From positions 62,001-126,000 of the forward strand of contig CAZCUF010000010.1 in assembly GCA_964502095.1 (NCBI GenBank): a DNA stretch of 64,000 bases, written 5' to 3'. Positions 41,919 to 51,232 of the stretch are shown in pieces (positions within the stretch are counted from its first letter, which is position 1; each line of letters opens with the position of its first letter). Below the pieces are notes generated by a model, which made no database searches, had not been told where the DNA came from, and worked only from the letters and a program-made list of their open reading frames with translations. Source of the DNA: JACPVF01 sp964502095 (GTDB lineage Bacteria; Chloroflexota; Anaerolineae; Anaerolineales; Villigracilaceae). The position numbers and the translations under genes are program-made.

Positions 41919-42516
41919 AAAATTACTGATCGCCACCAACAACCCGGGTAAAGTCCACGAACTTTGGGCATTGCTTGGCGATCTCCATCTTGATTTAATC
42001 CGGCCCGCCGATCTCGGTTTGGATTTACACGTTGACGAGGACGGTCATACGTACGCGGAAAACGCCGCGAAGAAAGCCCTGGCGTTTGCAGAAGTCAGCG
42101 GGCTGATCTCTCTCGCCGATGACTCCGGCCTCGAGGTGGACGCGCTCGACGGCGCGCCGGGCATTTATTCGGCGCGATATCTTTCGAAGCCGGGCGCCTC
42201 CGACTCAGACCGCCGCGCGTACTTGCTCGAAAACCTGCGCGCCGGCAAAACGCCGCGTCCATGGAGGGCACATTTCCACGCGGCGGTGGCAATAAAAATT
42301 CCGGGAAAAGCTGTTCGGTTTGCCGAAGGAGATTGCCCCGGCGAGATCATCCCCGAAGAACGCGGCACGGGCGGTTTTGGTTACGACCCGATCTTTCTTG
42401 TGTCGGAATGCGGGCGCACCATGGCAGAATTAGATGACCGCGAGAAAAATCGCCTGAGTCACCGGGCGCGCGCTGTATTGGCGGCCAGGCCGATTTTGAC
42501 GGATATTTACAAGTAA
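41908..42516 (+). CDS. rdgB: Non-canonical purine NTP pyrophosphatase (RdgB/HAM1)
   Basis: A 202-residue nucleotide house-cleaning enzyme that hydrolyses dITP, ITP and XTP to monophosphates. The substrate motif TNNPGKVHEL, the metal/catalytic motif LADDSGLEVDALDGAPGIYS and RGTGGFGYDPIF are intact. It overlaps queG. It is convergent with the hydrolase gene, with 5 bases between the stops and no room for a separate terminator. Confidence 0.96.
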   Translation: MTNKKLLIATNNPGKVHELWALLGDLHLDLIRPADLGLDLHVDEDGHTYAENAAKKALAFAEVSGLISLADDSGLEVDALDGAPGIYSARYLSKPGASDSDRRAYLLENLRAGKTPRPWRAHFHAAVAIKIPGKAVRFAEGDCPGEIIPEERGTGGFGYDPIFLVSECGRTMAELDDREKNRLSHRARAVLAARPILTDIYK

Positions 42517-42521
42517 TCAGG

Positions 42522-43298
42522 TCATTGCCCCGGACGATAAGGGATAAGATTTAAAAAATCTTCTAGAGCGGCGGCGGTCAACTGGGGTTGTTCGATCATT
42601 ACCATGTGACCCGCTTCGGGAATCAACCGAAATTGTGCGCCGGAAATCCGCTCGCTTAGAATCTGGGATTGGCCCGGGGGAGTCATCCGATCTTCCGCGC
42701 CGGCCAGGATCAAGGTCGGGGCATGGATGCGGGGCAGGTCGTCCAAAACGTTGAATGCATCGCAGGCTTGAAAATCGCCCAGTAAAACCGGCGGGCGCGT
42801 TTCCGCCGTTCGACGGGCGGCCAGTTCCTTCAAGCGCGGATCGAATTGCGAACCGTACGAATATTCCGTGATCATTTCCACTGCGGCATCGAACGTTTGG
42901 GGATTGGCGATATTTTCCAGAATGTCCGGTTTCACACGCAGGCGCGCGCTGGCGCCCAATAGTCCCAACCCCAGAATAATTTCAGGATGATCGATCGCCA
43001 GCGATAAAACGATGGCACTGCCCATCGAATGTCCGATGAAAACAGCCGAACGCAATTTCATGGCTTGGAGGAATTCCAGCATATCGGCCGCGTATTCGGA
43101 GATCGTTTGCCGGCTGATGCCTTGAGACTTGCCATGTCCGGGCAGGTCAATGGCAAAGATCCGCTGTCCATTCAGGCGGCGGATCTGAGGCGGCCAATGC
43201 AGATGAGTGCCTCCCGCGCCGTGAATCAGAATCACCGGCGGCCGGTTTAATTGGTCCGTGCCGTGCGCAAAATAATACAAGCCCGCCGCAGTTGGCAT
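42522..43298 (-). CDS. Alpha/beta hydrolase
   Basis: A 258-residue alpha/beta-hydrolase-fold enzyme. Oxyanion-hole segment LIHGAGGTHLHW, nucleophile elbow GHSMGS (Ser about 93), acid LAGAEDRMTPP and catalytic His EAGHMVMIEQP form the full triad. The substrate is unknown; esterase or MhpC-like activity is plausible. It begins 1 base after the histidine kinase stop, so the two are probably co-transcribed. Confidence 0.9.
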   Translation of the reverse strand: MPTAAGLYYFAHGTDQLNRPPVILIHGAGGTHLHWPPQIRRLNGQRIFAIDLPGHGKSQGISRQTISEYAADMLEFLQAMKLRSAVFIGHSMGSAIVLSLAIDHPEIILGLGLLGASARLRVKPDILENIANPQTFDAAVEMITEYSYGSQFDPRLKELAARRTAETRPPVLLGDFQACDAFNVLDDLPRIHAPTLILAGAEDRMTPPGQSQILSERISGAQFRLIPEAGHMVMIEQPQLTAAALEDFLNLIPYRPGQ

Positions 43299-43299
43299 A

Positions 43300-45057
43300 T
43301 CAGCCTTTGCGGCCGTGATGTAAACGGTCGGCGGCTTCTTCGGTGAGCGGAATATAAACCTGCACAGTCGTACCCTGCCCCGGCGCGGATTTGATATTCA
43401 ACAATCCGTTCACCAATTCGCTTCGTTCCGTAAGGTTGACCATACCGAGACTGCCGCGCTTATCATAAGCCTTCTGCATGGCAGAGACATCGAAGCCCAC
43501 GCCATTATCCACAACCTCGAGCAAGGCCATATTCGGATCGAACGACTGCAGGTTCACGCTGATGCGGGGCGCATGAGCATGCTTGCGGGCGTTGTTCACC
43601 GCCTCTTCCACGATATAAAATACCACGCCCTGTTTTCCCATTTCCATCTGCGAGGTGATGCGTTCGTCAATATTGATCGTCACTTCCTGATTATAGGTCT
43701 CGGCCATTTTATCGGCCATGGCCTGCAACGCCGCCTTAAGGCCCTGCGATTCAAGAATCAGCGGCCGCAGGGTGAACAGCATGTGACGAATTTCCTTGGT
43801 GGTGCGGTGCGCCAGATCTTCCAGCCGCACCAGTTCCTCGCCCGCGAGCTTCGTATCTTTTTCCAACATGCGGCGGGCCAGGTTGATGCGCATCGCCATC
43901 GCGGCTACGGACTGGGTCGGCCCATCGTGCAGGTCGCGCGCCAGTTTCTTACGCGCCTCCTCATGGACCTCGACCATGCGTTCCTTTTCTTCGACCAGAT
44001 CCTGGTACAAGCGCGCGTTCTGAATCGCCACCACCGATTGACGGCCGATGATGTCCAATAACGCGCGGCGTTCCGTTGTGAAATACAGCGGGTTGGGATG
44101 TGCAAAAAGTAGCGCGCCGTACACATTGAAGCCGCTACGCAGAGGGAAGCAATACGCCACAGTGCAGTTGCGCAGGGCGATCACGCGGCCAAGTTCCGGG
44201 TCGTAACCGATATCCGTGGAAAGGATGGGGTCCCCTTCATCGAACACTTTTTTCAGAATGCCTTCACTGCCGTGGAAAGTGACGCGCATGTCCGCGTTGG
44301 TGAAGCGCCGCGCCGAACCGATGCGCAGTACGCCGCCGCGAAAGAGCAGGACGGCTCCCACCAGTTTGTCATTGGAATCTTCCTCGGGATCGGGATTGAG
44401 GGCGTTGAAACCAATGTCAAGGGCGGAATCGAGCACGCGCTTATAACTGAGCGTCGCCGCGAGCGTGGAGGTCAGCTCATAGATGGCGCGCAGGCGTTCG
44501 TTCTGAATGCGGCTCTTTTTCTCCTCCGTATCCAGCCATAGTTCACGCATATTGCGAATGCGGGTAACGACCTGACTGCCAAGCAGTCCAAACAACGGCC
44601 CGACCAAAAGGAAAATGATCGCGCTGGCGATGACCAGTGGGCCACTGCCTGCGCCGAGGAAAAAGTAATCCAGAAAGAACAATGCGGCAAAGAATATCCC
44701 AACAAAAAAACCGCCTAAGAATTCAAAATAGATCGAGGCCGTGAGAATGGCAAAAATCCCAACCCACCAGGCTGGTCCGTGCAAACCGCCCTGCACCCAG
44801 AAGAACAATGCCGCCAGCAAGGAATCCACCGCCACATTGATCGGACGGTGAAATGAAATTCGTAGATTCAAACTGGCGAGCAGAGTCATCGTCAGATTCC
44901 AAACCGCCATCAGAATCAACGGCCAGAACGTGAAAACGCTCAGAACGCCGCCCAGCCCCAACGCAACGATCAGGCTGATTAAAACGATCCAACGCAGAGA
45001 GATAGCCAGCCAGTCTGCAATGTATGGGGTTTCGTATCTGCGCATGCTTTCAATCAT
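43300..45057 (-). CDS. Orphan NarL-type sensor histidine kinase with GAF domain
   Basis: A 585-residue kinase. About five to six N-terminal transmembrane helices (residues 20-165) are followed by a GAF domain (about 195-355). A HisKA_3 dimerisation domain follows with the phospho-acceptor His in ARKKLARDLHDGPTQS (about 377), then an HATPase_c domain (NNARKHAHAPRISVNL, VVDNGVGFD, GSLGMVNLTERSELV). This is the DegS/LiaS/NarX class, which normally pairs with a LuxR-type response regulator; none is present in the window. Confidence 0.92.
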   Translation of the reverse strand: MIESMRRYETPYIADWLAISLRWIVLISLIVALGLGGVLSVFTFWPLILMAVWNLTMTLLASLNLRISFHRPINVAVDSLLAALFFWVQGGLHGPAWWVGIFAILTASIYFEFLGGFFVGIFFAALFFLDYFFLGAGSGPLVIASAIIFLLVGPLFGLLGSQVVTRIRNMRELWLDTEEKKSRIQNERLRAIYELTSTLAATLSYKRVLDSALDIGFNALNPDPEEDSNDKLVGAVLLFRGGVLRIGSARRFTNADMRVTFHGSEGILKKVFDEGDPILSTDIGYDPELGRVIALRNCTVAYCFPLRSGFNVYGALLFAHPNPLYFTTERRALLDIIGRQSVVAIQNARLYQDLVEEKERMVEVHEEARKKLARDLHDGPTQSVAAMAMRINLARRMLEKDTKLAGEELVRLEDLAHRTTKEIRHMLFTLRPLILESQGLKAALQAMADKMAETYNQEVTINIDERITSQMEMGKQGVVFYIVEEAVNNARKHAHAPRISVNLQSFDPNMALLEVVDNGVGFDVSAMQKAYDKRGSLGMVNLTERSELVNGLLNIKSAPGQGTTVQVYIPLTEEAADRLHHGRKG

Positions 45058-45109
45058 ATCAGCCCAAGCAATCTACAAGACGTTACAGGAAAATTACACC
45101 TTTGGCGAA

Positions 45110-45838
45110 TTAAAGTTCATACTTCATCTTCACCAGAAACGGGCCGAACTTCTGTTTCAAGACTTCCTGTTGTTCGGCTGTATAAATTTCACGGAAGCGG
45201 CCAATCTTTCCCTTATAAAAATGCAGACCTTCCTGCCCCTCCCCCGCGCCGGGACGAAGCCGCTCGATCACCGCGCGGACCTCGGGCCGGGTCCCGTTTA
45301 AGCCGAGAAATTCCACCAAGCGGGAAATCTCCGCTTCGTAATCCGTCAACAAATCCTCATAGCGCGCGATCAACACGCCGCGCTCCTTCATCCACTTTTC
45401 CCAAATCTGAACATATTCCATTATGAAGTCCAGGCTCTTTTGAAAATCGGTCAGATGCGAAAAGGCGTTCGGGCGGCCCTTCGCTAACGCGCGCTGACCA
45501 TAATCGTACGCGGAAAGCATGGCATCGCGCGGGTCGCGGTAAATGTAGGTAATGCGAAGCAGGCTGAGGCGTTGTAAGAGACGCGAGAAATTCGTCGGCC
45601 CGGCATGCGCCTTAATGACAAAGGTGTTTCCCATCAACGCGGGGACGGTCACCAGGCTCAATCGCCGCGCGGAAAGCACGCCGATATTGCCGTTCACTTC
45701 TGTGAGAATCTTTTGGAGATGATACTTCTCGCGGACGACGCGCGTGTCGGCACAGCCTGTGGTTTGCATGAGATCGTGGATGAGGTTGTAATGCCAGCCC
45801 GAGCCTGCCCGCGGCATCCCCACGGAAAGAACGATCAT
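45110..45838 (-). CDS. Sulfotransferase domain protein 1
   Basis: A 242-residue PAPS-dependent sulfotransferase-like protein. The 5'-phosphosulfate loop is VGMPRAGSGWHYNL and the 3'-phosphate-binding region is ITYIYRDPRDAMLSAYDYGQ. The later IARYEDLLTDYEAEISRLVE resembles the conserved Glu-Asp segment of the family. It is the last gene of the glycan cluster and overlaps the O-antigen-ligase-like gene by 4 bases. It may transfer sulfate to a carbohydrate. Confidence 0.85.
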   Translation of the reverse strand: MIVLSVGMPRAGSGWHYNLIHDLMQTTGCADTRVVREKYHLQKILTEVNGNIGVLSARRLSLVTVPALMGNTFVIKAHAGPTNFSRLLQRLSLLRITYIYRDPRDAMLSAYDYGQRALAKGRPNAFSHLTDFQKSLDFIMEYVQIWEKWMKERGVLIARYEDLLTDYEAEISRLVEFLGLNGTRPEVRAVIERLRPGAGEGQEGLHFYKGKIGRFREIYTAEQQEVLKQKFGPFLVKMKYEL

Positions 45839-47265
45839 GGTGTCACCTTGGATAACGAAGATAATTGCATTGAGATACCCGCCAACATTCCCGGAATCAA
45901 CCAGAGATTGGGGATCGCGAACGAATCCTGAGTTCCATTATACAGGGCAATCGCCAGCCAGGCAAAAAGCCCGGCTGTGCCGATGAATCGTAACAGCCCG
46001 GCGCGGCGAAGCGCGTCGAGCGCGTCGCCTAAAATTGCAAACTGAAACACGAGGTATAGCATGAAGCCAAGCAGTCCCGTTTCAGCCAGCAAACGAACGT
46101 AAAGATTTTTGGGATTCGGATACAAGCGGCTGTTGGGGTCCAGCTGTCTGGCAATTTCGGGAACGGTTGTCAGAACCCAATCGGGCAGATTTTTGTAGAT
46201 CCAAAAACCGCTGGCGCCCAGACCAACGCCGGTGATGGGATGTTCTTCGAACGCGGCCAACGCGCCCAGCGAATACGCGCTGCGCGCGCCTGCATTGATG
46301 TTCACCAGATATTCTGCAGGGTTTTGTGCGGAGAAGTCCCACAGACGGCGGAAATAATTTTTTTGCCCGAGGAAGGCCACTGTGCCGACCAACACGCCGC
46401 CTACGATCACGATCAGCCCCGCGCGCAGTAACCAATTCCATGCGCCGCGCTGAAAGCCGCTGAAGAACCAATTCCATGCGGTGCGAAGATATGCGCGGCC
46501 AACCAGCAGAAATGTCAACGCGGCCGCGCCGACCGCGATCAAGATTCCGCCGCGCGAATAGGTGGCTAAAAGCAACAGCGTGGATAAAACCAATAAAACG
46601 GGTTCCAGCCACTTCAGCCGCGTGAGCCGGAACTTCGTCAAAATGGCCGCGAACAGCAAAGGCACATAGATCGTCGCCAGTTGTCCCGCCAGCCAGGCCG
46701 GTTCATAAGACAAACCCGAAACGCGGTTTGTGCGCACCAGTTCGCGCATCGAAAACAGCAACTGCCAATGCGTCACCATTTGTTTTGGGAGCAAACCGGT
46801 ATAGAACGTGACTGCCTGCAAACCGCTCCAAGCCAAATCGAGGCCGAGGCCGATAAACAGCCAGCGCAATGTAAATTTGACTTCAGCTTCGTTGCGATTC
46901 ATCCATGCGGCCGAAATAAAGAAGATCAGGCCGATCACCAGCGTGACCAGCGCGCGTAGAACGCGGCCGCTGTAAGTTTGTCCGCGCAGGGGAATCGGAT
47001 CGATCAGAAGCCCGTAACTGCTGGCCGTTAAAACAGCCGCCGCGAACACTCCGAGCAATATCGCACTGCCCGCCCACGGAAACGGCCGCTCGCGCCGAAT
47101 CCATTGCACAAGCAGTAACGGCAATAACAACACCAGCGGGTATAAAGCCAATGGGCGGACGAGTGTGTTATCCCCGAGAAATGGAAACCAGCGAAAACTG
47201 GTGACAGGCAGAGTCACCAGCGCAACAGCCCATAAAACATCGACCGCGCGATTCAAAGCCTTCAT
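45835..47265 (-). CDS. O-antigen ligase/polymerase-like membrane protein
   Basis: A 476-residue protein with about 11-12 transmembrane helices and one large extracytoplasmic loop, in which GVGLGASGFWIYKNLPDW resembles the Wzy_C/WaaL signature. Polymerases and ligases of this fold join polyprenyl-linked glycan units outside the membrane. In a monoderm, polymerisation or attachment to a surface carrier is more likely than LPS ligation. It overlaps its neighbours by 4 bases on both sides, next to a Wzz-like gene. Confidence 0.85.
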   Translation of the reverse strand: MKALNRAVDVLWAVALVTLPVTSFRWFPFLGDNTLVRPLALYPLVLLLPLLLVQWIRRERPFPWAGSAILLGVFAAAVLTASSYGLLIDPIPLRGQTYSGRVLRALVTLVIGLIFFISAAWMNRNEAEVKFTLRWLFIGLGLDLAWSGLQAVTFYTGLLPKQMVTHWQLLFSMRELVRTNRVSGLSYEPAWLAGQLATIYVPLLFAAILTKFRLTRLKWLEPVLLVLSTLLLLATYSRGGILIAVGAAALTFLLVGRAYLRTAWNWFFSGFQRGAWNWLLRAGLIVIVGGVLVGTVAFLGQKNYFRRLWDFSAQNPAEYLVNINAGARSAYSLGALAAFEEHPITGVGLGASGFWIYKNLPDWVLTTVPEIARQLDPNSRLYPNPKNLYVRLLAETGLLGFMLYLVFQFAILGDALDALRRAGLLRFIGTAGLFAWLAIALYNGTQDSFAIPNLWLIPGMLAGISMQLSSLSKVTP

Positions 47266-47906
47266 TCTTTGGCTTTCCTATTCGCGCCGAAATCGAAGAA
47301 TAAAAAGACAAATGCGCCGAGCAACCAGGCGGCGATCATTCCCGCCAGCAAATAGGCGCTCAACGAAATACTGCGCTTTGAAGATAAATTCTCCACCTGA
47401 GTGGGGGTTGCCTCGATGAAACGATCAAGGTCGGCGGAACTTGATACCGCCTGCGTAACGGCTGTGGTAAAGGCCTGCGCCCAAGCCGAAGCCAGTTTGG
47501 AGGAAACTTCCGCCTTGCGGTCATCGGCATAAAAGTGCCAGCCGCCTTGTTCGGGCTGGCTGAGTTGGAGTTTTCCGGCGCGCAATTGTTTAACCGGAAT
47601 CCCAGACTCGGCGCTTACTTTCTGCATGACCGCATCGGACCAGGCGATCTCTTCCAGTTTGCGCGTTTCACGTTCGAGATAATAGAACTGCTGGCGGTCA
47701 GTTTCCTGAGGCCAGGCTTGTTCGAGATGAAAGTCCACATGAACAGTAGCGCGCGTTCGATAGGAGGGCGGCGCGAGGAAAAAGACTGCCGCGCCGATTA
47801 CCGCGCCAACAACAGCCGCCAGAATCCAAAAGCGCCAGGCTCGCAACAAGCGCATCAAGTCATCAATAGAGGGAGGGGTAAATAATAATTTCATTTTTTC
47901 ATCCAA
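47262..47906 (-). CDS. Wzz-like chain-length determinant protein
   Basis: A 214-residue protein with one helix near each end: WILAAVVGAVIGAAVFFL and YLLAGMIAAWLLGAFVFLFF. A mostly helical extracytoplasmic segment of about 130 residues lies between them. This is the topology of polysaccharide co-polymerases (Wzz family) that set chain length with Wzy. It lacks a BY-kinase domain. The start could be the ATG at 47906 or one four codons later. It overlaps the Wzy-like gene by 4 bases. Confidence 0.75.
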   Translation of the reverse strand: MDEKMKLLFTPPSIDDLMRLLRAWRFWILAAVVGAVIGAAVFFLAPPSYRTRATVHVDFHLEQAWPQETDRQQFYYLERETRKLEEIAWSDAVMQKVSAESGIPVKQLRAGKLQLSQPEQGGWHFYADDRKAEVSSKLASAWAQAFTTAVTQAVSSSADLDRFIEATPTQVENLSSKRSISLSAYLLAGMIAAWLLGAFVFLFFDFGANRKAKE

Positions 47907-47942
47907 TAATATTGGCAGGGTTTTCAGCGGTTTTTCCGCAGT

Positions 47943-48749
47943 TCAACTTCCTATCTTCAGCATCTTTCTACGCCGCCAATTCCAAAACGGCGCGATGATT
48001 CTGCGCACATAATATTTCACCACGATGGGCGCGAAGAACGAACCGCCGTCGCGGTAATGTACGCGCAGCATCTCCGGCCAACAGCGGTCATCGGAAAGGA
48101 TCGTCTTGCCGGAAGTGTGCAGGCGGAAATTTGCCCAGGTCTGCCCCGGCAGGTAGCGAATTTCCGTATGCGCGGCGATGCGCGTCCATAAATCATAATC
48201 CATGGCGAAATAAAAGGACGGGTCGAGCGGCCCCAGTTCGCGCCATAAGCCGGCGCGGAAGAACATCGTCTGCTGAGGGATGTGAACATAGCCGCGGCGC
48301 AGGCGCGGGAGGTCGGTTTGCGCGGCAGGAAACTTGCCGATCACGCGTCCCGCCTCATTGATGTAATTGCAGTCCGCATACACCATGCCCACTTCGGGAT
48401 GCTCGATTAAATATCGAACCGCGGCAGATACCGCGCCGGGTTCATAGGTGTCATCGGAATTGAGCCAGGCGAAAACATCGCCCGTTGCATGCGCAAATCC
48501 TTTGTTGATGGCGTCGGTCTGGCCCCGATCCTTTTCGCTCACCCACCAAGCCAGTTTGCCCTGATATTTTTGGATGATCTGCGCGCTTTCGTCAGCCGAG
48601 CCGCCATCCACAACGATATATTCGATGCGCGTATCATCCTGTGAAAGCACGGATCGAATCGCCGCTTCGAGATAGCGGGCCTGATTGAACGAAGGTGTGA
48701 CAATGGAAACGAGGGGCGAGGACGGCATTTCAGCGGCCAAAGCTACCAA
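47943..48749 (-). CDS. Family 2 glycosyltransferase
   Basis: A 268-residue GT-A enzyme. VSIVTPSFNQARYLEAAIRS is the nucleotide-binding start, YIVVDGGSADES carries the first Asp, WLNSDD is the metal-binding DxD-type motif, and MDYDLWTRIA follows in the acceptor region. It has no membrane helix. It is a close paralogue of the GT2 at 52972. It overlaps the sulfotransferase gene upstream by 7 bases. Confidence 0.93.
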   Translation of the reverse strand: MVALAAEMPSSPLVSIVTPSFNQARYLEAAIRSVLSQDDTRIEYIVVDGGSADESAQIIQKYQGKLAWWVSEKDRGQTDAINKGFAHATGDVFAWLNSDDTYEPGAVSAAVRYLIEHPEVGMVYADCNYINEAGRVIGKFPAAQTDLPRLRRGYVHIPQQTMFFRAGLWRELGPLDPSFYFAMDYDLWTRIAAHTEIRYLPGQTWANFRLHTSGKTILSDDRCWPEMLRVHYRDGGSFFAPIVVKYYVRRIIAPFWNWRRRKMLKIGS

Positions 48750-49672
48750 TTGACATCGGGATAATATAAATGTGAAACGGATTCCGTCACTGAACGGATG
48801 CGCGCGATCTCATTCGCAGTCAGCCGCTTCTTCCAATTTTCCATGCTGGCGCGGCTGTCGAGCTTTATCGAGTGGGTGTTTTTCTTCGATAATTCCGCCG
48901 GGTTTTCAGAACTGCTCGAATTTAAAATCGTCTTCTCCACTCGCGATGTGAAGTCGAGGCCGAGAGATCGATATAGCTCCTGAAAACCGCGCACGGGATC
49001 GCGCGAAAGGTCCTCGTGGCGGACCAGCTTGAAATCGGGATGCAGTTCAACGGTCGCATGCACGACGCGGTAGATCATCCGCCACAGCAGTGCGGCCTGG
49101 CCGATCACGTCGTCGGCAGGCATCTTTTCCATCTCGGCGCGGTCGGCTTCGAGATGATCGCGCATCAACAAAGGTTGTTCGAGCAAATGGCGAAAATCGA
49201 ACGACCAGCCGAGGCGCTTGAGACTGCTGGCAAACGCCGCGGGATGACGAACCGTGATCACGACCCGGCAATCGAGCCGCGCCGCGAACCACGGCAGGGA
49301 AAAAACCGCGAACGGGTCCTTGAGCAGGATGCGCTGACCGTGCAAACTGCCGATGAAGAAAGTGTGGAAGTCGCGGCCCATGCGCAAAAAATCCTTCACC
49401 GAACGCAGTGAACGAATCTCGCTCCACAGGTGATAATCGAAATCGAGCAATTCACGATAGGCAGGCAGATATTCCGATTCGTTTTCCTGATTGATATAGG
49501 TGTACCAACGCGCTACCAGCGCGCGATACACGCCCGGGCGATGCAGTACATTCAGCGGCTCGCTGATGTAGGCGGTATCTTCATCGGCGGCCAGCATTCT
49601 GCCCGCCCAGGTGGTGCCACTGCGATGCGCGCCTGTAACGAGGATCGGTCGAGGAGGAGTCATCTGACTCAT
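48743..49672 (-). CDS. Sulfotransferase domain protein 2
   Basis: A 309-residue sulfotransferase-like protein with P-loop VTGAHRSGTTWAGRMLAADE, 3'-phosphate region VVITVRHPAAFASSLKRLGW and FKLVRHEDLSRDPVRGFQEL. It is of the carbohydrate/tyrosylprotein sulfotransferase type. It is more complete than the other sulfotransferase in the cluster and only distantly similar to it. It overlaps the GT39 gene upstream by 4 bases. Confidence 0.88.
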   Translation of the reverse strand: MSQMTPPRPILVTGAHRSGTTWAGRMLAADEDTAYISEPLNVLHRPGVYRALVARWYTYINQENESEYLPAYRELLDFDYHLWSEIRSLRSVKDFLRMGRDFHTFFIGSLHGQRILLKDPFAVFSLPWFAARLDCRVVITVRHPAAFASSLKRLGWSFDFRHLLEQPLLMRDHLEADRAEMEKMPADDVIGQAALLWRMIYRVVHATVELHPDFKLVRHEDLSRDPVRGFQELYRSLGLDFTSRVEKTILNSSSSENPAELSKKNTHSIKLDSRASMENWKKRLTANEIARIRSVTESVSHLYYPDVNW

Positions 49673-51225
49673 GGGTTTCTCAAATCGTAGATCACATAAC
49701 CTGCGCCTTGCGCGTAGATCGGATAACCTGCAAGGCGTTGTTTCAACAACGGCTGTGCGTCCAATTCGGCAGGCACGGTGACGAGGAAAAAATCGCGTTT
49801 GGCCGCCAAATTCTTGAAGCGCTCATCGAAATCGTTCTGCGCGCCGCGCAAGCCCGAATGATAGTTAATATCGCCCGAAATCGGCCACGCCGTCGAATCG
49901 AGCCAGCCCCAATAAGCGAGGCTCGAGCCGTAATCGTCGGTCAGAGCGGCCACGCGCGCAGTAGGCCCAAGTTCCAGGCCGATCCCGCTCCACATCTGAA
50001 CCTGCGGGCGATAATCCACGGATTTCAACACAGCGCGCGCCTCCATGATAACGGCGAACAGGCCAAAGGTCAAAAGAGATGCGGCGAGGATTCGCATCAC
50101 GCGCGAACCGGAAACTGCTTCCGTTAAACGGGCCAGGAACCAATCCCCAAGCGCGGCCAGCGACACAGCCGCCAGCGGCACCAGCGGCAGGTTGTAATAA
50201 TCGTGCGACCAGATATGATAATCGAAATAAAAGCCGTACAAAAGATAGGCGGCCCATAAACCGATCACAAAACTGCGCGCCGCGCGTCCGCGAAAAAAGA
50301 AGATTCCGAGCAAAGCCAGCGCCAGCGTCATGCCGCCGAGCACGTGATTCAAAGTGGCGATCCAATTAACGTAGAAGGCGGGGCCGATCAGAAGCGCCGG
50401 AATGAAACGCCCGTCAAATTGACGGCCAAGGAACCCCGCGAAAACTGTGCCATAAATGAGATATGCCGCGCCGGGCAGTGCGCCTACAAGCGCCATGATC
50501 CAAACCTGCGGACGGCGAATGGCGGCTTGAATTTTCAAGCGGCCAATTAACATGCCCAAGCCGCCGCCTAGCACAAAGAACACAGCCGAAAATTTGACGA
50601 GGATGGCCAGCCCGCCGAACAGCCCGGCAAGGATCGCCCAAATGGTTTCAGCACGCAGAAAAAGGGGGCGTGCAGATTCAGGTTCTTCGCCGTGCGGTTC
50701 GAGATTTTGCCCCCAACGGTTAAGCGCCCACCAAAACAGAATGATGAACAACACCATCAACGGATCGGGTTGAAAACTGCGGCTGGCGATCACGCCCCAC
50801 GGCAGGAACAAATAAAAAGCAGTGCCGAACAGCGCGCCGTCTAATGAGACAAGTTCGCGCAAAAGCAAAAACAGGAAGATTCCGCCGATGATCCAAAACA
50901 GCGACGAGTCGATGCGGCCGATCCAAATCTGTTCGCCAGTGAAACGATAAATCCATGCCGCCAGCCGCTCGACGATCTCCGGCTCGATCTCGGCCTTGCT
51001 TTTCCACTCCTGCACCGCGAACTGACGCTGGGCGGCGGGCACGTCACTGCGGCCCTGATAATACATGCCGCGCGCTTTGATGGCGGAAAGCATTTGGCGC
51101 GTGGGATGAAAATCAAGCGGAGGGTTGGTGAGCTGGTACAGCCGAATTCCCAATCCCAGCCCAAAGAGCAGAATCAGGATCAGGGTCAGATAACGGGGCG
51201 AAAAGAATCCGGGCGAGTCGTTCAT
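49669..51225 (-). CDS. GT-C (family 39/ArnT-like) glycosyltransferase
   Basis: A 518-residue integral membrane protein with about 12 helices. PPLDFHPTRQ in the first extracytoplasmic loop holds the Asp expected for GT-C enzymes that use polyprenyl-phosphate sugars. ASRSFQPDPLMVLFIILFWW is a family-like segment. A soluble C-terminal domain of about 110 residues ends it. It is a paralogue of the gene at 53957, sharing the PPLDFHP(S/T)RQ and SRSFQPDPLM motifs. Confidence 0.85.
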   Translation of the reverse strand: MNDSPGFFSPRYLTLILILLFGLGLGIRLYQLTNPPLDFHPTRQMLSAIKARGMYYQGRSDVPAAQRQFAVQEWKSKAEIEPEIVERLAAWIYRFTGEQIWIGRIDSSLFWIIGGIFLFLLLRELVSLDGALFGTAFYLFLPWGVIASRSFQPDPLMVLFIILFWWALNRWGQNLEPHGEEPESARPLFLRAETIWAILAGLFGGLAILVKFSAVFFVLGGGLGMLIGRLKIQAAIRRPQVWIMALVGALPGAAYLIYGTVFAGFLGRQFDGRFIPALLIGPAFYVNWIATLNHVLGGMTLALALLGIFFFRGRAARSFVIGLWAAYLLYGFYFDYHIWSHDYYNLPLVPLAAVSLAALGDWFLARLTEAVSGSRVMRILAASLLTFGLFAVIMEARAVLKSVDYRPQVQMWSGIGLELGPTARVAALTDDYGSSLAYWGWLDSTAWPISGDINYHSGLRGAQNDFDERFKNLAAKRDFFLVTVPAELDAQPLLKQRLAGYPIYAQGAGYVIYDLRNP

Positions 51226-51232
51226 GCGAAGT

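Noticed and set aside
43573..44061. 162-codon plus-strand open frame
   Set aside because: It is antisense to the histidine kinase core, whose H-box and ATPase motifs are unambiguous.
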